From Comamonas terrae (GTDB lineage Bacteria; Pseudomonadota; Gammaproteobacteria; Burkholderiales; Burkholderiaceae_C): a DNA stretch of 64,000 nt. This document shows, in pieces, positions 51,249 through 60,644 of this stretch; positions within the stretch are counted from its first letter, which is position 1, and every line of letters begins with the position of its first letter. Under the pieces are notes generated by a model. It had not been told where the DNA came from. It was given only the letters and a program-made list of their open reading frames with translations, and ran no database searches. The stretch covers positions 186,001 to 250,000 of the forward strand of contig NZ_BCNT01000006.1 in the NCBI RefSeq assembly GCF_001544075.1. The letters run 5' to 3'. Made by a program: the position numbers and the translations under genes.

Positions 51249-52439
51249 CTAGTTATTGCCGCGATACAGCCAGGGTACATCCATGAGCCGGCTGCCCAGC
51301 ATGCGCAGCGACAGGTCCCGCCCCCAGCGCACCAGGCCGGTCGCATGGAAGATGCGGCCGTTGCGCAGCGAGCGCTCCTGCACGCGCGCATTGCGCTGCC
51401 AGCGGTTGAGCGCATAGCGGCGCAGGCGCAGGCTCACATCCAGATCGTGCATGGACAGCGCGCCTTGCAGCTCGGCCGCGTCCTCGATAGCCATGCCCGC
51501 GCCCTGGGCCAGATACGGGCGCATGGGATGGGCCGCATCGCCCAGCAGGGCCACCAGGCCCTGCGCCATCTGGCGCGGCGACGCCAACGGCACGCGGTCG
51601 GCCACCGGCCACAGCCGCCATTCGCCGCCGGCATCGGGCACATGCTGAACCAGATCCTGCAGATAGGAGCAGGTGCCTTTCAGGTGCACGAGCAGATCGG
51701 GCAGATTGGCCGAATGGTCCCACTGGTCCAGATCCTCGGGTGCCGGCCCCTGGACAATCACCACCAGGTTCTGCAGCTCTCCCCGCCGCACCGGGTACTG
51801 GATGGCATGCAGATGCGGCCCCAACCAGGCCGTGACGTCGCCGGTGCGCAGGCGCTTGGGCAACTGGGCCTGGTGCACCATGGCGCGGTAGGCCAGATGC
51901 CCGGTGATGCGCGGCGGCCCGTCGTCCAGCATCTGGGCGCGGACCTTGCTGCGCACGCCGTCGGCGCCGATGAGCGCATCGCCCTCGATGAGCTTGTTGC
52001 CGCTGGTGCGTATCGTGACCACGCCATCGCTTTCCGCATAGCTGCTCACGAACTGGTTCAGGTTGAGATGGACGGAAGGCTGCTCCTGCAATGCCTCCAG
52101 CAGCAATGCATGCAGATCGGCCCGGTGGATGGTGGCATAGGCCGCGCCATAGCGGTGCACGCTGTCCATTCCCAGGGGCAGGTGGCCCAGCTCCCGGCCC
52201 GTGATGGCGCTGCAGGCACGCAGCGCCCCCGGCGAGGCGATCACCCGCTGCAGCGGCCGCTGCAGACCCCAGGCCTGCAGGCAGCGCACCACATTCGGCC
52301 CCAGCTGAATGCCCGCGCCGACTTCGGAAAACTGCCCTGCGCGCTCGAACAGGCGCACATCCCAGTCCGCACGCGCTGCCGCAATCGCCGCAGCCAGCCC
52401 GCCAATGCCGCCTCCTGCTATCAACACCTGCTTGTTCAT
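51249..52439 (-). CDS. FAD-dependent aromatic monooxygenase (salicylate/3-hydroxybenzoate hydroxylase-like)
   Basis: A 396-residue class A flavoprotein hydroxylase. The N-terminal dinucleotide motif is IAGGGIGGLAAAIAAARADW (6-25). LIGADGVRSKVR gives the DG motif, and LLGDAAHPMRPYLAQGAGMAIEDA the GD motif with the flavin ribityl contacts (quoted in part). Likely NAD(P)H-dependent ring hydroxylation; 3-hydroxybenzoate 6-hydroxylase and salicylate hydroxylase are the nearest types by memory. It stands alone between a membrane protein and hns-like gene. The substrate is not certain. Confidence 0.87.
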   Translation of the reverse strand: MNKQVLIAGGGIGGLAAAIAAARADWDVRLFERAGQFSEVGAGIQLGPNVVRCLQAWGLQRPLQRVIASPGALRACSAITGRELGHLPLGMDSVHRYGAAYATIHRADLHALLLEALQEQPSVHLNLNQFVSSYAESDGVVTIRTSGNKLIEGDALIGADGVRSKVRAQMLDDGPPRITGHLAYRAMVHQAQLPKRLRTGDVTAWLGPHLHAIQYPVRRGELQNLVVIVQGPAPEDLDQWDHSANLPDLLVHLKGTCSYLQDLVQHVPDAGGEWRLWPVADRVPLASPRQMAQGLVALLGDAAHPMRPYLAQGAGMAIEDAAELQGALSMHDLDVSLRLRRYALNRWQRNARVQERSLRNGRIFHATGLVRWGRDLSLRMLGSRLMDVPWLYRGNN

Positions 52440-52542
52440 GGCTTCATATTGTGCCGTCTCGGCAACGGGCCAAGCCCGTGCCAAGCGGGCCAAACCCGAT
52501 GCAGATCATCTGTTTGCGCCGTCTTTGCGCTGCTTCAGGAAA

Positions 52543-52570
52543 GAAAAAAACCCGCCGGGGCGGGTTCTTT
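52543..52570 (-). terminator. Rho-independent terminator of the H-NS-like gene
   Basis: Minus strand stem AACCCGCC / GGCGGGTT with a two-base centre, followed by an uninterrupted T-run. It lies 22 bases after the stop codon. Confidence 0.85.
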
Positions 52571-52591
52571 CAACATGCGCGGGGCAGCCAG

Positions 52592-52879
52592 TCAGATGGC
52601 GAACTTCTCGCGGTCCTGATCTGCAATCCACTTCGGGGGCTTGCCGCGGCCGGTCCAGGTCTGGCCGGTCGCAGGATCACGATACTTCGGTGCCACCTTG
52701 GAGCCTGCATTGGAGGAACGCGAACGCGCGGGAGGAAACACATCCTCCGCGGTCAGGCCGTATTCGGCGACCAGGCTACGAACCTTGGCCACAGCATCCG
52801 CAAGTTCGCGCGCACGCGCTTCCTTGATTTGCTGCTCCAGATCTTCACGTTGCTTCAGTAGTTCCTTGTAGGTGCTCAT
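52592..52879 (-). CDS. H-NS family nucleoid protein
   Basis: A 95-residue histone-like protein: an N-terminal coiled coil (YKELLKQREDLEQQIKEARARE, quoted in part) for oligomerisation and the C-terminal AT-hook-like DNA-binding motif TWTGRGKPPKW, as in betaproteobacterial H-NS/BpH3 proteins. It silences AT-rich DNA. Its upstream region is AT-rich with a perfect TATAAT. It is shorter than E. coli H-NS but normal for this subfamily. Confidence 0.93.
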   Translation of the reverse strand: MSTYKELLKQREDLEQQIKEARARELADAVAKVRSLVAEYGLTAEDVFPPARSRSSNAGSKVAPKYRDPATGQTWTGRGKPPKWIADQDREKFAI

Positions 52880-53778
52880 GGTTGCGCTTTGCTGTTGATT
52901 TAAGACCCGTTAATTATAAGTACAGTTATTAGTCTGGCCATTATCCCAGCATACGCAGTAACCACATTTTCAACGCATTAGCACAGCCGCCAGTCATATT
53001 CCAGCCCATATACCGGACAGGTGCGGCATGGGATTTTGCCAAGCTCCCGACTTTCACCGCATCGCCTCTCCAGCCATTTTGCGAAGCGGGCCGCTCTAAT
53101 GCGCCGGCGGCCGCAGCGCCCCTTCTTGAAGCGCAGGAGAACCCCAGGCCAGAACAAGGCCAGCCAGGTTCGGCCAGGGGCGGCCGGCCCTGTCAACATC
53201 TCCTGTCCAAGCGGAAAAACCGGCAGCAAGCGCGCACTTTTGGCCCCCATGCCTTGCCCCGAAGGACAACACCACGGCGTCTGCGCCAAGCGGCCCGATG
53301 CTTTGTGGCGCCCAACGCCCTCATTTCCCGGCATTCATGCCCGCGCAAAATCCAAAGCGTGAAAAATCGTCAAACCGGCACCCTATACCTGCAGATTGAC
53401 AGCCATTTGCATCAAACAAGCAGGAACTCTGTCGCTGAAACGAGAATTCCATGGAAGTCGGCATTCTCCATACTGAATGCCATGCTGTTGAAAATCGGCG
53501 GGCCTGTTTCAACATCCACCGACTCTCCATTAATCATTAACATGAACAATATCCAGAGGTTGAACCCGTAATGGAGAAAGGTTTCCGTATCCCGGCCCGC
53601 CCGAAGGAGACGCAGGCTCTCCAGGGTCGTATCGCCGCAAGGCTGGCCGACCTCAAGATCCCGGGAGGGCAGGCGGGATGGCAGGAAGATGACCTCCGGC
53701 GCGTCGCGATGCCGCGCGTCGCTGCGGCATCACCCGGAAACGGCGGAAAATCCCCCTTCATCCATCCGAAGGAAAAGC
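52880..53778. other. Long non-coding gap between hns-like gene and apaH
   Basis: 899 bases. The hns-like promoter is near its left end. Two AT-rich patches (52890-52975 and about 53340-53570) flank GC-rich sequence. Short reading frames exist on both strands, the best beginning at 53571, but none has a family resemblance, a ribosome-binding site and consistent codon bias together. An uncharacterised small RNA or a decayed gene is possible. Confidence 0.45.
52913..52918 (-). promoter_or_regulatory. -10 box of the H-NS-like gene
   Basis: TATAAT on the minus strand, 34 bases before the ATG at 52879, within an AT-rich patch. No good -35 is seen at 16-18 bases. Confidence 0.55.
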
Positions 53779-54633
53779 ATGGCAATTTACTGTATCGGGG
53801 ACATTCAAGGCTGCTACGACGCTTTCGAGCAGTTGCTGCACACCGTGGATTTCTCCGCAAGCAGGGACACGCTGTATGTGCTTGGCGATCTGGTCAACCG
53901 CGGCCCCAAGTCGGCACAGGTGCTGCGCGCCTGCATGGCTGCAGGCGACTCCATGCGCGTATTGCTGGGCAACCACGACCTGCATCTGCTGGCCGCCGCC
54001 CACGGCCTGCGGCGCCAAAGCAAGCGCGACACCCTGTCTCAGGTACTCGATGCACCCGACAAGGACGGGCTGCTCGACTGGCTGCGCCAGCAGCCGCTGG
54101 CACGCCTGCATGTCAGCGCCAGGGGCGAGCCGCTGCTCATGGTCCATGCGGGCGTGCTGCCGCAATGGACGCTGCAGGACAGCCTGGACCTTTCCGCCGA
54201 AGTGCAAGCCGTCTTGCAAGGCTCGGAGCTGGCAGCTTTCCTGCACTCCATGTACGGCAATCAACCCGATCGCTGGGACCCGGCACTGACGGGCAACGAC
54301 CGGCTGCGCTGCATTGTCAATGCCTTTACGCGCCTGCGCTTTTGCAGCAGCGAAGGAACCATGGACTTCGACAGTGCCGAATCGGCCGAGCATGCCCCCG
54401 AAGGCCTGATGCCCTGGTTCGAAGTGCCCGGCCGCGCAACGGCCCAGGTCACCATGGCCTTTGGCCACTGGTCCACGCTGGGCCACATCAGCCGCCCGCA
54501 CCTGATGGCGCTGGATACGGGCTGCGTCTGGGGTGGCTGCCTGAGCATGGTGCGCCTCGGCGATGCGCTGGCCGAGCGCGAACTCATACAAGTCCATTGC
54601 CCCCAGGCCCAGGCTCCGGGCAAATCCGGCTGA
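53779..54633 (+). CDS. apaH: Symmetrical bis(5'-nucleosyl)-tetraphosphatase
   Basis: A 284-residue calcineurin-type phosphoesterase that splits Ap4A into two ADP and can decap Np4-RNA. Metal-binding motifs GDIQG (7-11), GDLVNRGP (36-43) and GNHD (64-67) are present, and the late GHWSTLG and ALDTGCVWGG blocks fit ApaH. The GAAGGAAAA ribosome-binding site decides the start at 53779. Not linked to ksgA here, unlike in E. coli. Confidence 0.95.
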   Translation: MAIYCIGDIQGCYDAFEQLLHTVDFSASRDTLYVLGDLVNRGPKSAQVLRACMAAGDSMRVLLGNHDLHLLAAAHGLRRQSKRDTLSQVLDAPDKDGLLDWLRQQPLARLHVSARGEPLLMVHAGVLPQWTLQDSLDLSAEVQAVLQGSELAAFLHSMYGNQPDRWDPALTGNDRLRCIVNAFTRLRFCSSEGTMDFDSAESAEHAPEGLMPWFEVPGRATAQVTMAFGHWSTLGHISRPHLMALDTGCVWGGCLSMVRLGDALAERELIQVHCPQAQAPGKSG

Positions 54634-54690
54634 CCAACCAGCAAAAACGCCTGCGCAAGGTAGGCGTTTCCAGCTTCTTTCCGCGACGCC

Positions 54691-56115
54691 TCAGGAGGAG
54701 GCCACGGGCGCCTTGAACAAGGCGGCGATCTTGCGCTTGGGGCGGATGCTGGGGCTCACGCTCTTGACCGCTGCTGCACGCTGGCTTTCCCAGGATGCAG
54801 GCTCTGCCGCCGACGAGGGCTCGTACGGCTTGTCGAAGAACGGGTCGGCATTGTTCGCACGCTGCGCCATGCGCGATGGGCGATGGCCATAGGCTGCGGC
54901 ACTGTAGCCATCGCGTTCGCGGCGGCGCTCGCCCTCGCCATGGCCGGGGCGGCTCGTGCGCGGCGGACGGAAATCCTCCATCGGGCAGCGCTCCACCTCG
55001 ATCTTCTTCTTGGTGAGCTTCTCGATGTCGGCCACGTTGCGGCTGTCATGGCTGGTGACCAGCGTGACGGCCAAGCCCGAGGCGCCGGCACGGCCGGTGC
55101 GGCCGATGCGGTGCACATAGTCTTCGGCGTTGAAGGGCACATCGTAGTTGAACACCGCAGGCACGTCCTTGATGTCCAGGCCACGCGCCGCCACGTCGGT
55201 GCACACCAGCAGGTCGACTTCGCCGGCCTTGAACGCTTCGAGCGCCTTCAGGCGCTCGTCCTGGCTCTTGTCGCCATGCAGGGCCGCCGCGCGCAGGCCG
55301 TCGCGCTCCAGCGCCCGCGTGAGCCGCGAGCAGCCCAGCTTGCTGTTGGAGAAGATGAAGGCCTGTCGGATGTCGCGCTGCTTGAGGATGGAGCGGATCG
55401 CATAGCGCTTGTCGTCGTCGCTGACGCTGTAGAAACGCTGCTCCACCGTGGACGCCGTTTCGTTGGGACGCGCCACCTCGATGGTGACGGGGTCCTGCAG
55501 ATAGCTGTTGGCCAGGCGCTTGATCTCGGGCGAAAACGTGGCGCTGAACAGCAAGGTGGTGCGCTGCTTGGGGAGATAGGAAAGAATGCGCTGCAGGTCG
55601 GGCAGGAAACCGATGTCCAGCATGCGGTCGGCTTCGTCCAGCACCACATATTCGACCTGGTTGAGCACCGCGTTCTTGGCCTCGATGTGGTCGAGCAGGC
55701 GCCCCGGCGTGGCCACCAGCACTTCCACGCCTTTCTTCAGTTCGGCCGTCTGGGGCTTCATGTCCATGCCGCCGAACACCACCGTGCTGCGCAGCTTGGT
55801 GTGCTTGGCGTACAGCGCGATCTGCTGGGCCACCTGATCGGCCAGCTCGCGCGTGGGCAGCAGCACCAGGGCGCGCACGGGATGGCGCGCCGGGGAGGCC
55901 GAAGCGTTTTCATGGCGCATCAGGCGCTGCAGCAATGGCAGGGAAAAGGCCGCGGTCTTGCCTGTACCTGTCTGGGCCGCGCCCATGACATCCTTGCCCG
56001 TCAACACGACCGGGATGGCTTGCGCCTGGATGGGAGTCATGGACTCATAGCCCATGTCGGCTACAGCGCGTGCCAGGGGCTCAGCCAGGTGAAGATTGGA
56101 AAAAGAGCTTGTCAT
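54691..56115 (-). CDS. rhlE: DEAD-box RNA helicase RhlE-like
   Basis: A 474-residue ATP-dependent RNA helicase. Motifs in order: Q (TPIQAQAIP, 27-35), I AQTGTGKT (47-54), Ia PTRELADQ, Ib TPGRL, II DEAD in VLDEADRMLDIGF, III SATFS, V DVAARGLDI, VI HRIGRTGR. The C-terminal 100 residues are basic and low complexity, including RPGHGEGERRRERDGY, as in RhlE. It acts in RNA remodelling and ribosome assembly. Convergent with apaH, 57 bases apart. Confidence 0.93.
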   Translation of the reverse strand: MTSSFSNLHLAEPLARAVADMGYESMTPIQAQAIPVVLTGKDVMGAAQTGTGKTAAFSLPLLQRLMRHENASASPARHPVRALVLLPTRELADQVAQQIALYAKHTKLRSTVVFGGMDMKPQTAELKKGVEVLVATPGRLLDHIEAKNAVLNQVEYVVLDEADRMLDIGFLPDLQRILSYLPKQRTTLLFSATFSPEIKRLANSYLQDPVTIEVARPNETASTVEQRFYSVSDDDKRYAIRSILKQRDIRQAFIFSNSKLGCSRLTRALERDGLRAAALHGDKSQDERLKALEAFKAGEVDLLVCTDVAARGLDIKDVPAVFNYDVPFNAEDYVHRIGRTGRAGASGLAVTLVTSHDSRNVADIEKLTKKKIEVERCPMEDFRPPRTSRPGHGEGERRRERDGYSAAAYGHRPSRMAQRANNADPFFDKPYEPSSAAEPASWESQRAAAVKSVSPSIRPKRKIAALFKAPVASS

Positions 56116-56313
56116 TGAGGGCGTAATTGTCGCACTGTGTGCGTTTTTGCGCCAAACCGGCGCAATGGCTGCCTGAAACCAAGGGCTACAGGATGAAAGC
56201 AAGAGGGAAATTCCCCGGCGCGGGCCGATGGAATTTCGCCGCTGCCACCACGCTGCCTGTCAGGCAAGACAGGCGTGTGACAACCTCACACGCCCGCGCT
56301 TCACGGCACGGCC

Positions 56314-57183
56314 TTACAGCGATGGCGCGGAGAAGGTGTCGCAGGCCTTCACGCTGCCGGTCTTGTAGCCCTGGGTGAACCAGCGCACGCGCTGGGCGCT
56401 GCTGCCGTGCGTGAAGCTGTCGGGCCGCACCACGCCCGTGGACTCGCGCTGCAGCTTGTCGTCACCGATCTGCTGGGCTGCGTTGACCGCGGATTCGATA
56501 TCGCCCTGATCCAGCCAGTTCTTGGCCTGCTGCGATTTGTTCGCCCAGATGCCGGCAAAGCAGTCGGCCTGCAGTTCCAGCCGCACGGACAGGGCATTCT
56601 GTTCGCGTTCGCTGATACGCCCGCGCATACCGTCGACCTTGCCCGAGATGCCCAGCAGATTCTGCACATGGTGTCCGACTTCGTGGGCCACCACATAGGC
56701 GCGGGCGAACACGCCCGGCGCGCCCAGCTGGCGGCTCATGGTGTTGAAGAAGTCCATGTCCAGATAGACCTTCTGGTCCCCGGGGCAGTAGAACGGACCC
56801 ATGGCCGCCTGGCCCGTGCCGCAGGCAGTCGGCGTGACGCCCGTATAGAGCACCAGCTTGGGATTGCGGTATTGCGAGCCGCCCTGGCTGAAGATCTGGC
56901 TCCACACATCCTCGGTGGACGCCAGTACGGTGGAGACGAACTTGGCGCCCTGGTCGTCGCCCGGCGGCCGGTGCGCAGGCGCCTGCTGCACCTGGGGCGC
57001 GCCGCCGCCCGAGAGCACGCCGATCGTGGTCAGCGGGTTGATGCCGAACACGCCCCAGCCGATCAGCGCCAGCACCACCGTGCCGATGCCGATGCCGCGG
57101 CCGCCGATAGGAAAGCCGCCGCCTCCGCCCTCTCCCCGGCGGTCCTCCACATTGTCCGACTCCCGGTTTCCTTCCCATCTCAT
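56314..57183 (-). CDS. YpfJ-type neutral zinc metallopeptidase
   Basis: A 289-residue membrane-anchored protein. The N-terminus MRWEGNRESDNVEDRRG and one helix (about 30-50) are typical of YpfJ; the zinc motif HEVGHH is at 167-172 in the following soluble part, with LELQADCFAGIWAN and RVRWFTQGYKTG towards the C-terminus. Active site probably periplasmic. Natural substrates are unknown. The Gly-rich linker at 19-30 is usual. The frame extends upstream beyond the ATG at 57183 without similarity. Confidence 0.9.
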   Translation of the reverse strand: MRWEGNRESDNVEDRRGEGGGGGFPIGGRGIGIGTVVLALIGWGVFGINPLTTIGVLSGGGAPQVQQAPAHRPPGDDQGAKFVSTVLASTEDVWSQIFSQGGSQYRNPKLVLYTGVTPTACGTGQAAMGPFYCPGDQKVYLDMDFFNTMSRQLGAPGVFARAYVVAHEVGHHVQNLLGISGKVDGMRGRISEREQNALSVRLELQADCFAGIWANKSQQAKNWLDQGDIESAVNAAQQIGDDKLQRESTGVVRPDSFTHGSSAQRVRWFTQGYKTGSVKACDTFSAPSL

Positions 57184-57288
57184 GGCGAGCACTCCTTTGC
57201 TGTCCCGACCAGCCCGGCAGTTGCCAGGTCCGTGTTGTTCCATTGCCGAGCACGGCCGACACCGTGCTCTCCATCCTGCGATAACGCT

Positions 57289-57636
57289 TTACTTCACCGG
57301 CCCGCTGACGGACTGGCCCGCACCATGGGCCGGCATCAGACCGATGGTGGCCGGCCCGGCCCCCGGATGGTTGCGCGCCACCTGCTCCTGCACCACGTCG
57401 AACATGCGCATGAGCAGATAGGCCACCACCAGCAGCCCCAGCACCGCCAGCGCCAGCGTGAGCCAGCCCCGGCCCGGCGGCTGGCGCTGCGCCTGGCCCT
57501 GCACGCGGCTGGGCTGCCTGACGGCGCGGGTGCTCTCGCTGTCATGCCATGCGGGCTCGGAAGACGAGGCGCTGGCCGGCGCCTGGGTCCAGGTGGGTTC
57601 GCTGCGTTGCCCGGTACGGGAAGAAGAACCAAACAT
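57289..57636 (-). CDS. Hypothetical single-pass membrane protein
   Basis: A 115-residue protein with a Ser/Gln/Arg-rich N-terminal region and one membrane helix at about 57-76 (WLTLALAVLGLLVVAYLLM), followed by a short Gly/Pro-rich tail. GC-biased codon use and an A-rich, G-containing stretch before the ATG (AAGAAGAACC region read in reverse) are compatible with a gene. It lies just upstream of the YpfJ gene. No family recognised. Confidence 0.65.
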   Translation of the reverse strand: MFGSSSRTGQRSEPTWTQAPASASSSEPAWHDSESTRAVRQPSRVQGQAQRQPPGRGWLTLALAVLGLLVVAYLLMRMFDVVQEQVARNHPGAGPATIGLMPAHGAGQSVSGPVK

Positions 57637-57795
57637 GAAAAGCAAAATCTGTTGGATGCGACAGGCGCTATTGTCGCTCGCCGGACAGGCTCGCCCAACG
57701 GCCCTGTTGCCGCCACGCCATGTCAGCCGGTTGCGCCAGTCGCCTCCCGGGCCGCGCCATTGGTTGCCGGCGGCCTGCTGTGTACAGTTGCGGGC

Positions 57796-58761
57796 ATGAC
57801 CCATGTTCCAAGCCCCATGCCCGACGCGCTGGACGCCCGGGCCACCGCCGCCGTGCTGCCCTGGAATGCCCTGGCCGACGAGATTGCCGCCTTGCTGCTG
57901 TCGCTGCGCGACTCGGACGCCATCCACGTGCCGGCACGCATCGTCATGCCGCTGGCCCGGGACGGCGCCCTGTTCTGCATGCCGGCCACCGACGGGCAGC
58001 TGGCCATGACCAAGCTCATCAGCTTCACGCCGGCCAATGCGCAGACCGCACGCCCCACGATTCAGGGCGACATCGTGGTGTTCGATGTCGCCACGGGCGA
58101 ACGCCGGCTCATCCTGGACGGCCCCACGGTCACGGCGCGGCGCACGGCCGCCGTCTCTCTGCTGGCGGCCAGGCGGCTGGCGCCCAATCCCCACGGGCCG
58201 CTGCTCATCGTGGGTGCCGGCGTGCAGGGCAGCGCCCACCTGCAGGCCTTTGCCAGCGGCTTGGGCACCCGCGAAGTCTGGATCGCCTCGCGCAGCGAGA
58301 AAAGCGCGCAGCAGCTGGTGGAGCAGGCCCGGCAACTGGGCCTGCAGGCCCATGTGGCCACCGACCTGGCTGCGGCCACACGCCACTGCCCGCTCATCGT
58401 GACCTGCACGCCTGCGCAGGCCGTGGTGCTGCACGACGCACCGCGCGACGATGCCTTTGTCTGCGCGGTCGGCGCCTTCACCCCGGCCATGGTGGAGCTG
58501 GCACCCGCGCTGTGCCGTGACATGCAGGACCGGGGCCGCATCGTCGTGGATACCCAGGATGCCCAGCATGAAGCAGGCGACCTGCTGCAGGCCGGCATCG
58601 CCGTCCAGGGGCTGCCCACGCTGGAAACGGTCCTGGCCCAGGACTGGCCGCGCCCCCGGACGCCGGTACTGTTCAAGTCCTGCGGCTGGGGCGGCTGGGA
58701 TCTGGCCGCCACGCGGCTGGCGCTGCGCATGGCGCGCCGGCAAGCCGCAGCCAGCCCATAG
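57796..58761 (+). CDS. Ornithine cyclodeaminase/delta1-pyrroline-2-carboxylate reductase family protein
   Basis: A 321-residue member of the OCD/mu-crystallin family. The Rossmann motif VGAGVQGSAHLQAF (139-152) and the MTKLISFTP segment with K73 are present. The HVPARIVMPL and ARRTAAVSLLAARRL blocks suit the delta1-pyrroline/piperideine-2-carboxylate reductase branch (LhpI-like) used in hydroxyproline, proline or lysine catabolism. No such pathway genes are adjacent. A true ornithine cyclodeaminase is the main alternative. The TTG-initiated cyclase gene begins 70 bases downstream. Confidence 0.85.
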   Translation: MTHVPSPMPDALDARATAAVLPWNALADEIAALLLSLRDSDAIHVPARIVMPLARDGALFCMPATDGQLAMTKLISFTPANAQTARPTIQGDIVVFDVATGERRLILDGPTVTARRTAAVSLLAARRLAPNPHGPLLIVGAGVQGSAHLQAFASGLGTREVWIASRSEKSAQQLVEQARQLGLQAHVATDLAAATRHCPLIVTCTPAQAVVLHDAPRDDAFVCAVGAFTPAMVELAPALCRDMQDRGRIVVDTQDAQHEAGDLLQAGIAVQGLPTLETVLAQDWPRPRTPVLFKSCGWGGWDLAATRLALRMARRQAAASP

Positions 58762-58831
58762 CCAGCATCCGGCATGCTATCTTCCAGGGAGCAATTACCC
58801 CGCATCCTTCCATGACGAGAGCGAGGTTCCA

Positions 58832-60583
58832 TTGAATTCCCCCACCGAAACCTCTCAGACAGAGCCTTTCGCAGCGCAGCCCGCCTCGCGCTGGCAGCGC
58901 CTGGGCCTGCGCGCCCAGCTGTCTCTCGTGTTCGGCTCGTTGATGGTTGTGCTGGCCGTTTGCATGTCGGTGGGCTTCGCGGAGCTGCTGCGCTGGCGCA
59001 TGCAGCGCGACGCCGCGGCCTCGCTGCATACCGTCGCGTCCAACGCCTCCCGGCTGCTGGCCGACGGCCTGTTCGACCGCACACGCACCGTCCAGGTGCT
59101 TGCCGGCTCCAGGGAACTGTGGGAACAAGGCCTTTCCGCGCCCGGCGTCAGCGCCCTGCTGACCCGCCTGCAATCGACCCTGCCTTTCAGCACCTGGATC
59201 GGCGTCAGCGACATCCAGGGCGTGGTGCGCAGTGCCACCAAAGGCCAGCTTGCAGGAGAGCAGGTACAGAGCCGATCGTGGTTCCGGCACGGGCTTGCGG
59301 GCCTGCACGTCAGCGACGTGCACGAGGCGCCGCATCTGGCCCGGCTGCTGCCGCCTGCCGCCAACGGCGAGCCTCACCGCTTCATCGATTTCTCGGCCCC
59401 CATCAATCCGCAGGGCCGCATCATCGGCGTGCTGGGCGTCTACAGCAGCTGGGGGTGGGTACGCGAGACCATTGAAAGCCTGCTGCCCGGCAATGCACAG
59501 GAACGCCGGATCTCGCTGTTCATCTTCGACCGCAACGGCCGGCTCATCTACGGCCCCAACGGACAGATGCAGCCCTTTGCCCGCCTGGGGCAGGAGCTGC
59601 CGCTCAAGCTGCATGCGGCCGAAGCCGACATTGCGGCCCTGCAGGCCCAGGCCGAGATTGCACGCTGGAAGGACAGCGACGAGCGCTTCCTGACGGCCGC
59701 CGTGACACTGCAGCCGCGCAATGCGGCATCCGACCTGGGCTGGCGCATCGTGGCCCGCCAGCCGCTGGCCACAGCCTATGCGCCCGCGCGCCAGGCCATG
59801 GTCAAAATCGTGGCCGCAGGCCTGGCCGCCGCTTTCCTGGCCGCAGGCATTGCCTGGCTGGCGGCCCGGCGGCTGAGCCAGGACCTGAAGCAACTCGCGC
59901 GCGCCGCCTATGCGCGGGACAGGAACGGCCAGCCGGCCGAAATTCCGGTGCTGCACAGCAGCCGCGAAGTGCGCCATCTGTCGCTGACGCTGCGCGGCAC
60001 CATCGCCAAGCTGCGCGCGGCCAACGAGGCCATGGAGGCCCAGGTGGCCGAGCGCACGCTGCAGCTGCAGCAGGCCAATGCCGAGCTGCAGCGGCTGGCC
60101 CATAGCGATCCGCTCACCGGCCTGCTCAACCGGCGCGGCTTCGAATCGCAGCTGCAGTTCGCCCTGGCGCTGGCGCGGCGCAGCCAGCGGCCGATGTGCC
60201 TGCTGAGCGTGGACATCGACCATTTCAAGTCCATCAACGACCGTTACGGGCATGACATGGGCGATGCGGTGCTGCGCCATGTCGCCCGGCTGCTGGGCGC
60301 GCGCCTGCGCCAATCCGATGTACTGGCCCGCATGGGCGGAGAGGAGTTCATGGCGCTGCTGCCCGACACCTCGGCCGAAGCGGCCATGGAGCTGGCCCGG
60401 CAGCTGTGCGCCATGGTGGCCGAAAAACCCATGCAGCATGGCGCCACCGTCACCATCAGCATCGGCGCCAGCGCCCTGCACAGCACGGACAGCGACGACG
60501 GCAGCGCCATGCGGCGGCGCAGCGACGAGGCCTTGTATGCAGCCAAGGCCGCCGGCCGCAACACCGTGCGCTGGCAGGACTGA
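58832..60583 (+). CDS. Membrane-bound diguanylate cyclase with periplasmic sensor
   Basis: A 583-residue GGDEF protein. Helix 1 is at about 30-52, a periplasmic sensor resembling dCache/CHASE-type folds spans 53-320, helix 2 is at 324-346, a HAMP/coiled-coil linker follows, and the GGDEF domain starts near 425 (LAHSDPLTGLLNRRGF). The active site reads GGEEF at 502-506. The RQSD at 493-496 fits the RxxD inhibitory site, so product feedback is likely. The start is a TTG with GAGG upstream; the nearby ATG at 58812 is out of frame. It makes c-di-GMP in response to an unknown periplasmic signal. Confidence 0.92.
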   Translation: MNSPTETSQTEPFAAQPASRWQRLGLRAQLSLVFGSLMVVLAVCMSVGFAELLRWRMQRDAAASLHTVASNASRLLADGLFDRTRTVQVLAGSRELWEQGLSAPGVSALLTRLQSTLPFSTWIGVSDIQGVVRSATKGQLAGEQVQSRSWFRHGLAGLHVSDVHEAPHLARLLPPAANGEPHRFIDFSAPINPQGRIIGVLGVYSSWGWVRETIESLLPGNAQERRISLFIFDRNGRLIYGPNGQMQPFARLGQELPLKLHAAEADIAALQAQAEIARWKDSDERFLTAAVTLQPRNAASDLGWRIVARQPLATAYAPARQAMVKIVAAGLAAAFLAAGIAWLAARRLSQDLKQLARAAYARDRNGQPAEIPVLHSSREVRHLSLTLRGTIAKLRAANEAMEAQVAERTLQLQQANAELQRLAHSDPLTGLLNRRGFESQLQFALALARRSQRPMCLLSVDIDHFKSINDRYGHDMGDAVLRHVARLLGARLRQSDVLARMGGEEFMALLPDTSAEAAMELARQLCAMVAEKPMQHGATVTISIGASALHSTDSDDGSAMRRRSDEALYAAKAAGRNTVRWQD

Positions 60584-60592
60584 GCGGCCATG

Positions 60593-60623
60593 AAAAAAGC
60601 CCGCAACCAAAGGCCGCGGGCTT
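60593..60623 (-). terminator. Rho-independent terminator of dcd
   Basis: Minus strand stem AAGCCCGC / GCGGGCTT with an 11-base loop followed by T-run. It lies 22 bases after the dcd stop and also after the convergent cyclase stop. Confidence 0.8.
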
Positions 60624-60644
60624 CAGCGGGCGGGCAAGCCGCGG

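Noticed and set aside
52978-53334. 118-codon minus-strand frame
   Set aside because: Composition is unlike the real genes nearby and no domain is recognisable.
53571-53778. Possible small gene MEKGFRIPARPKETQAL.. before apaH
   Set aside because: The frame runs on into apaH in a different phase, with no ribosome-binding site, no family match and no end before the apaH coding region.
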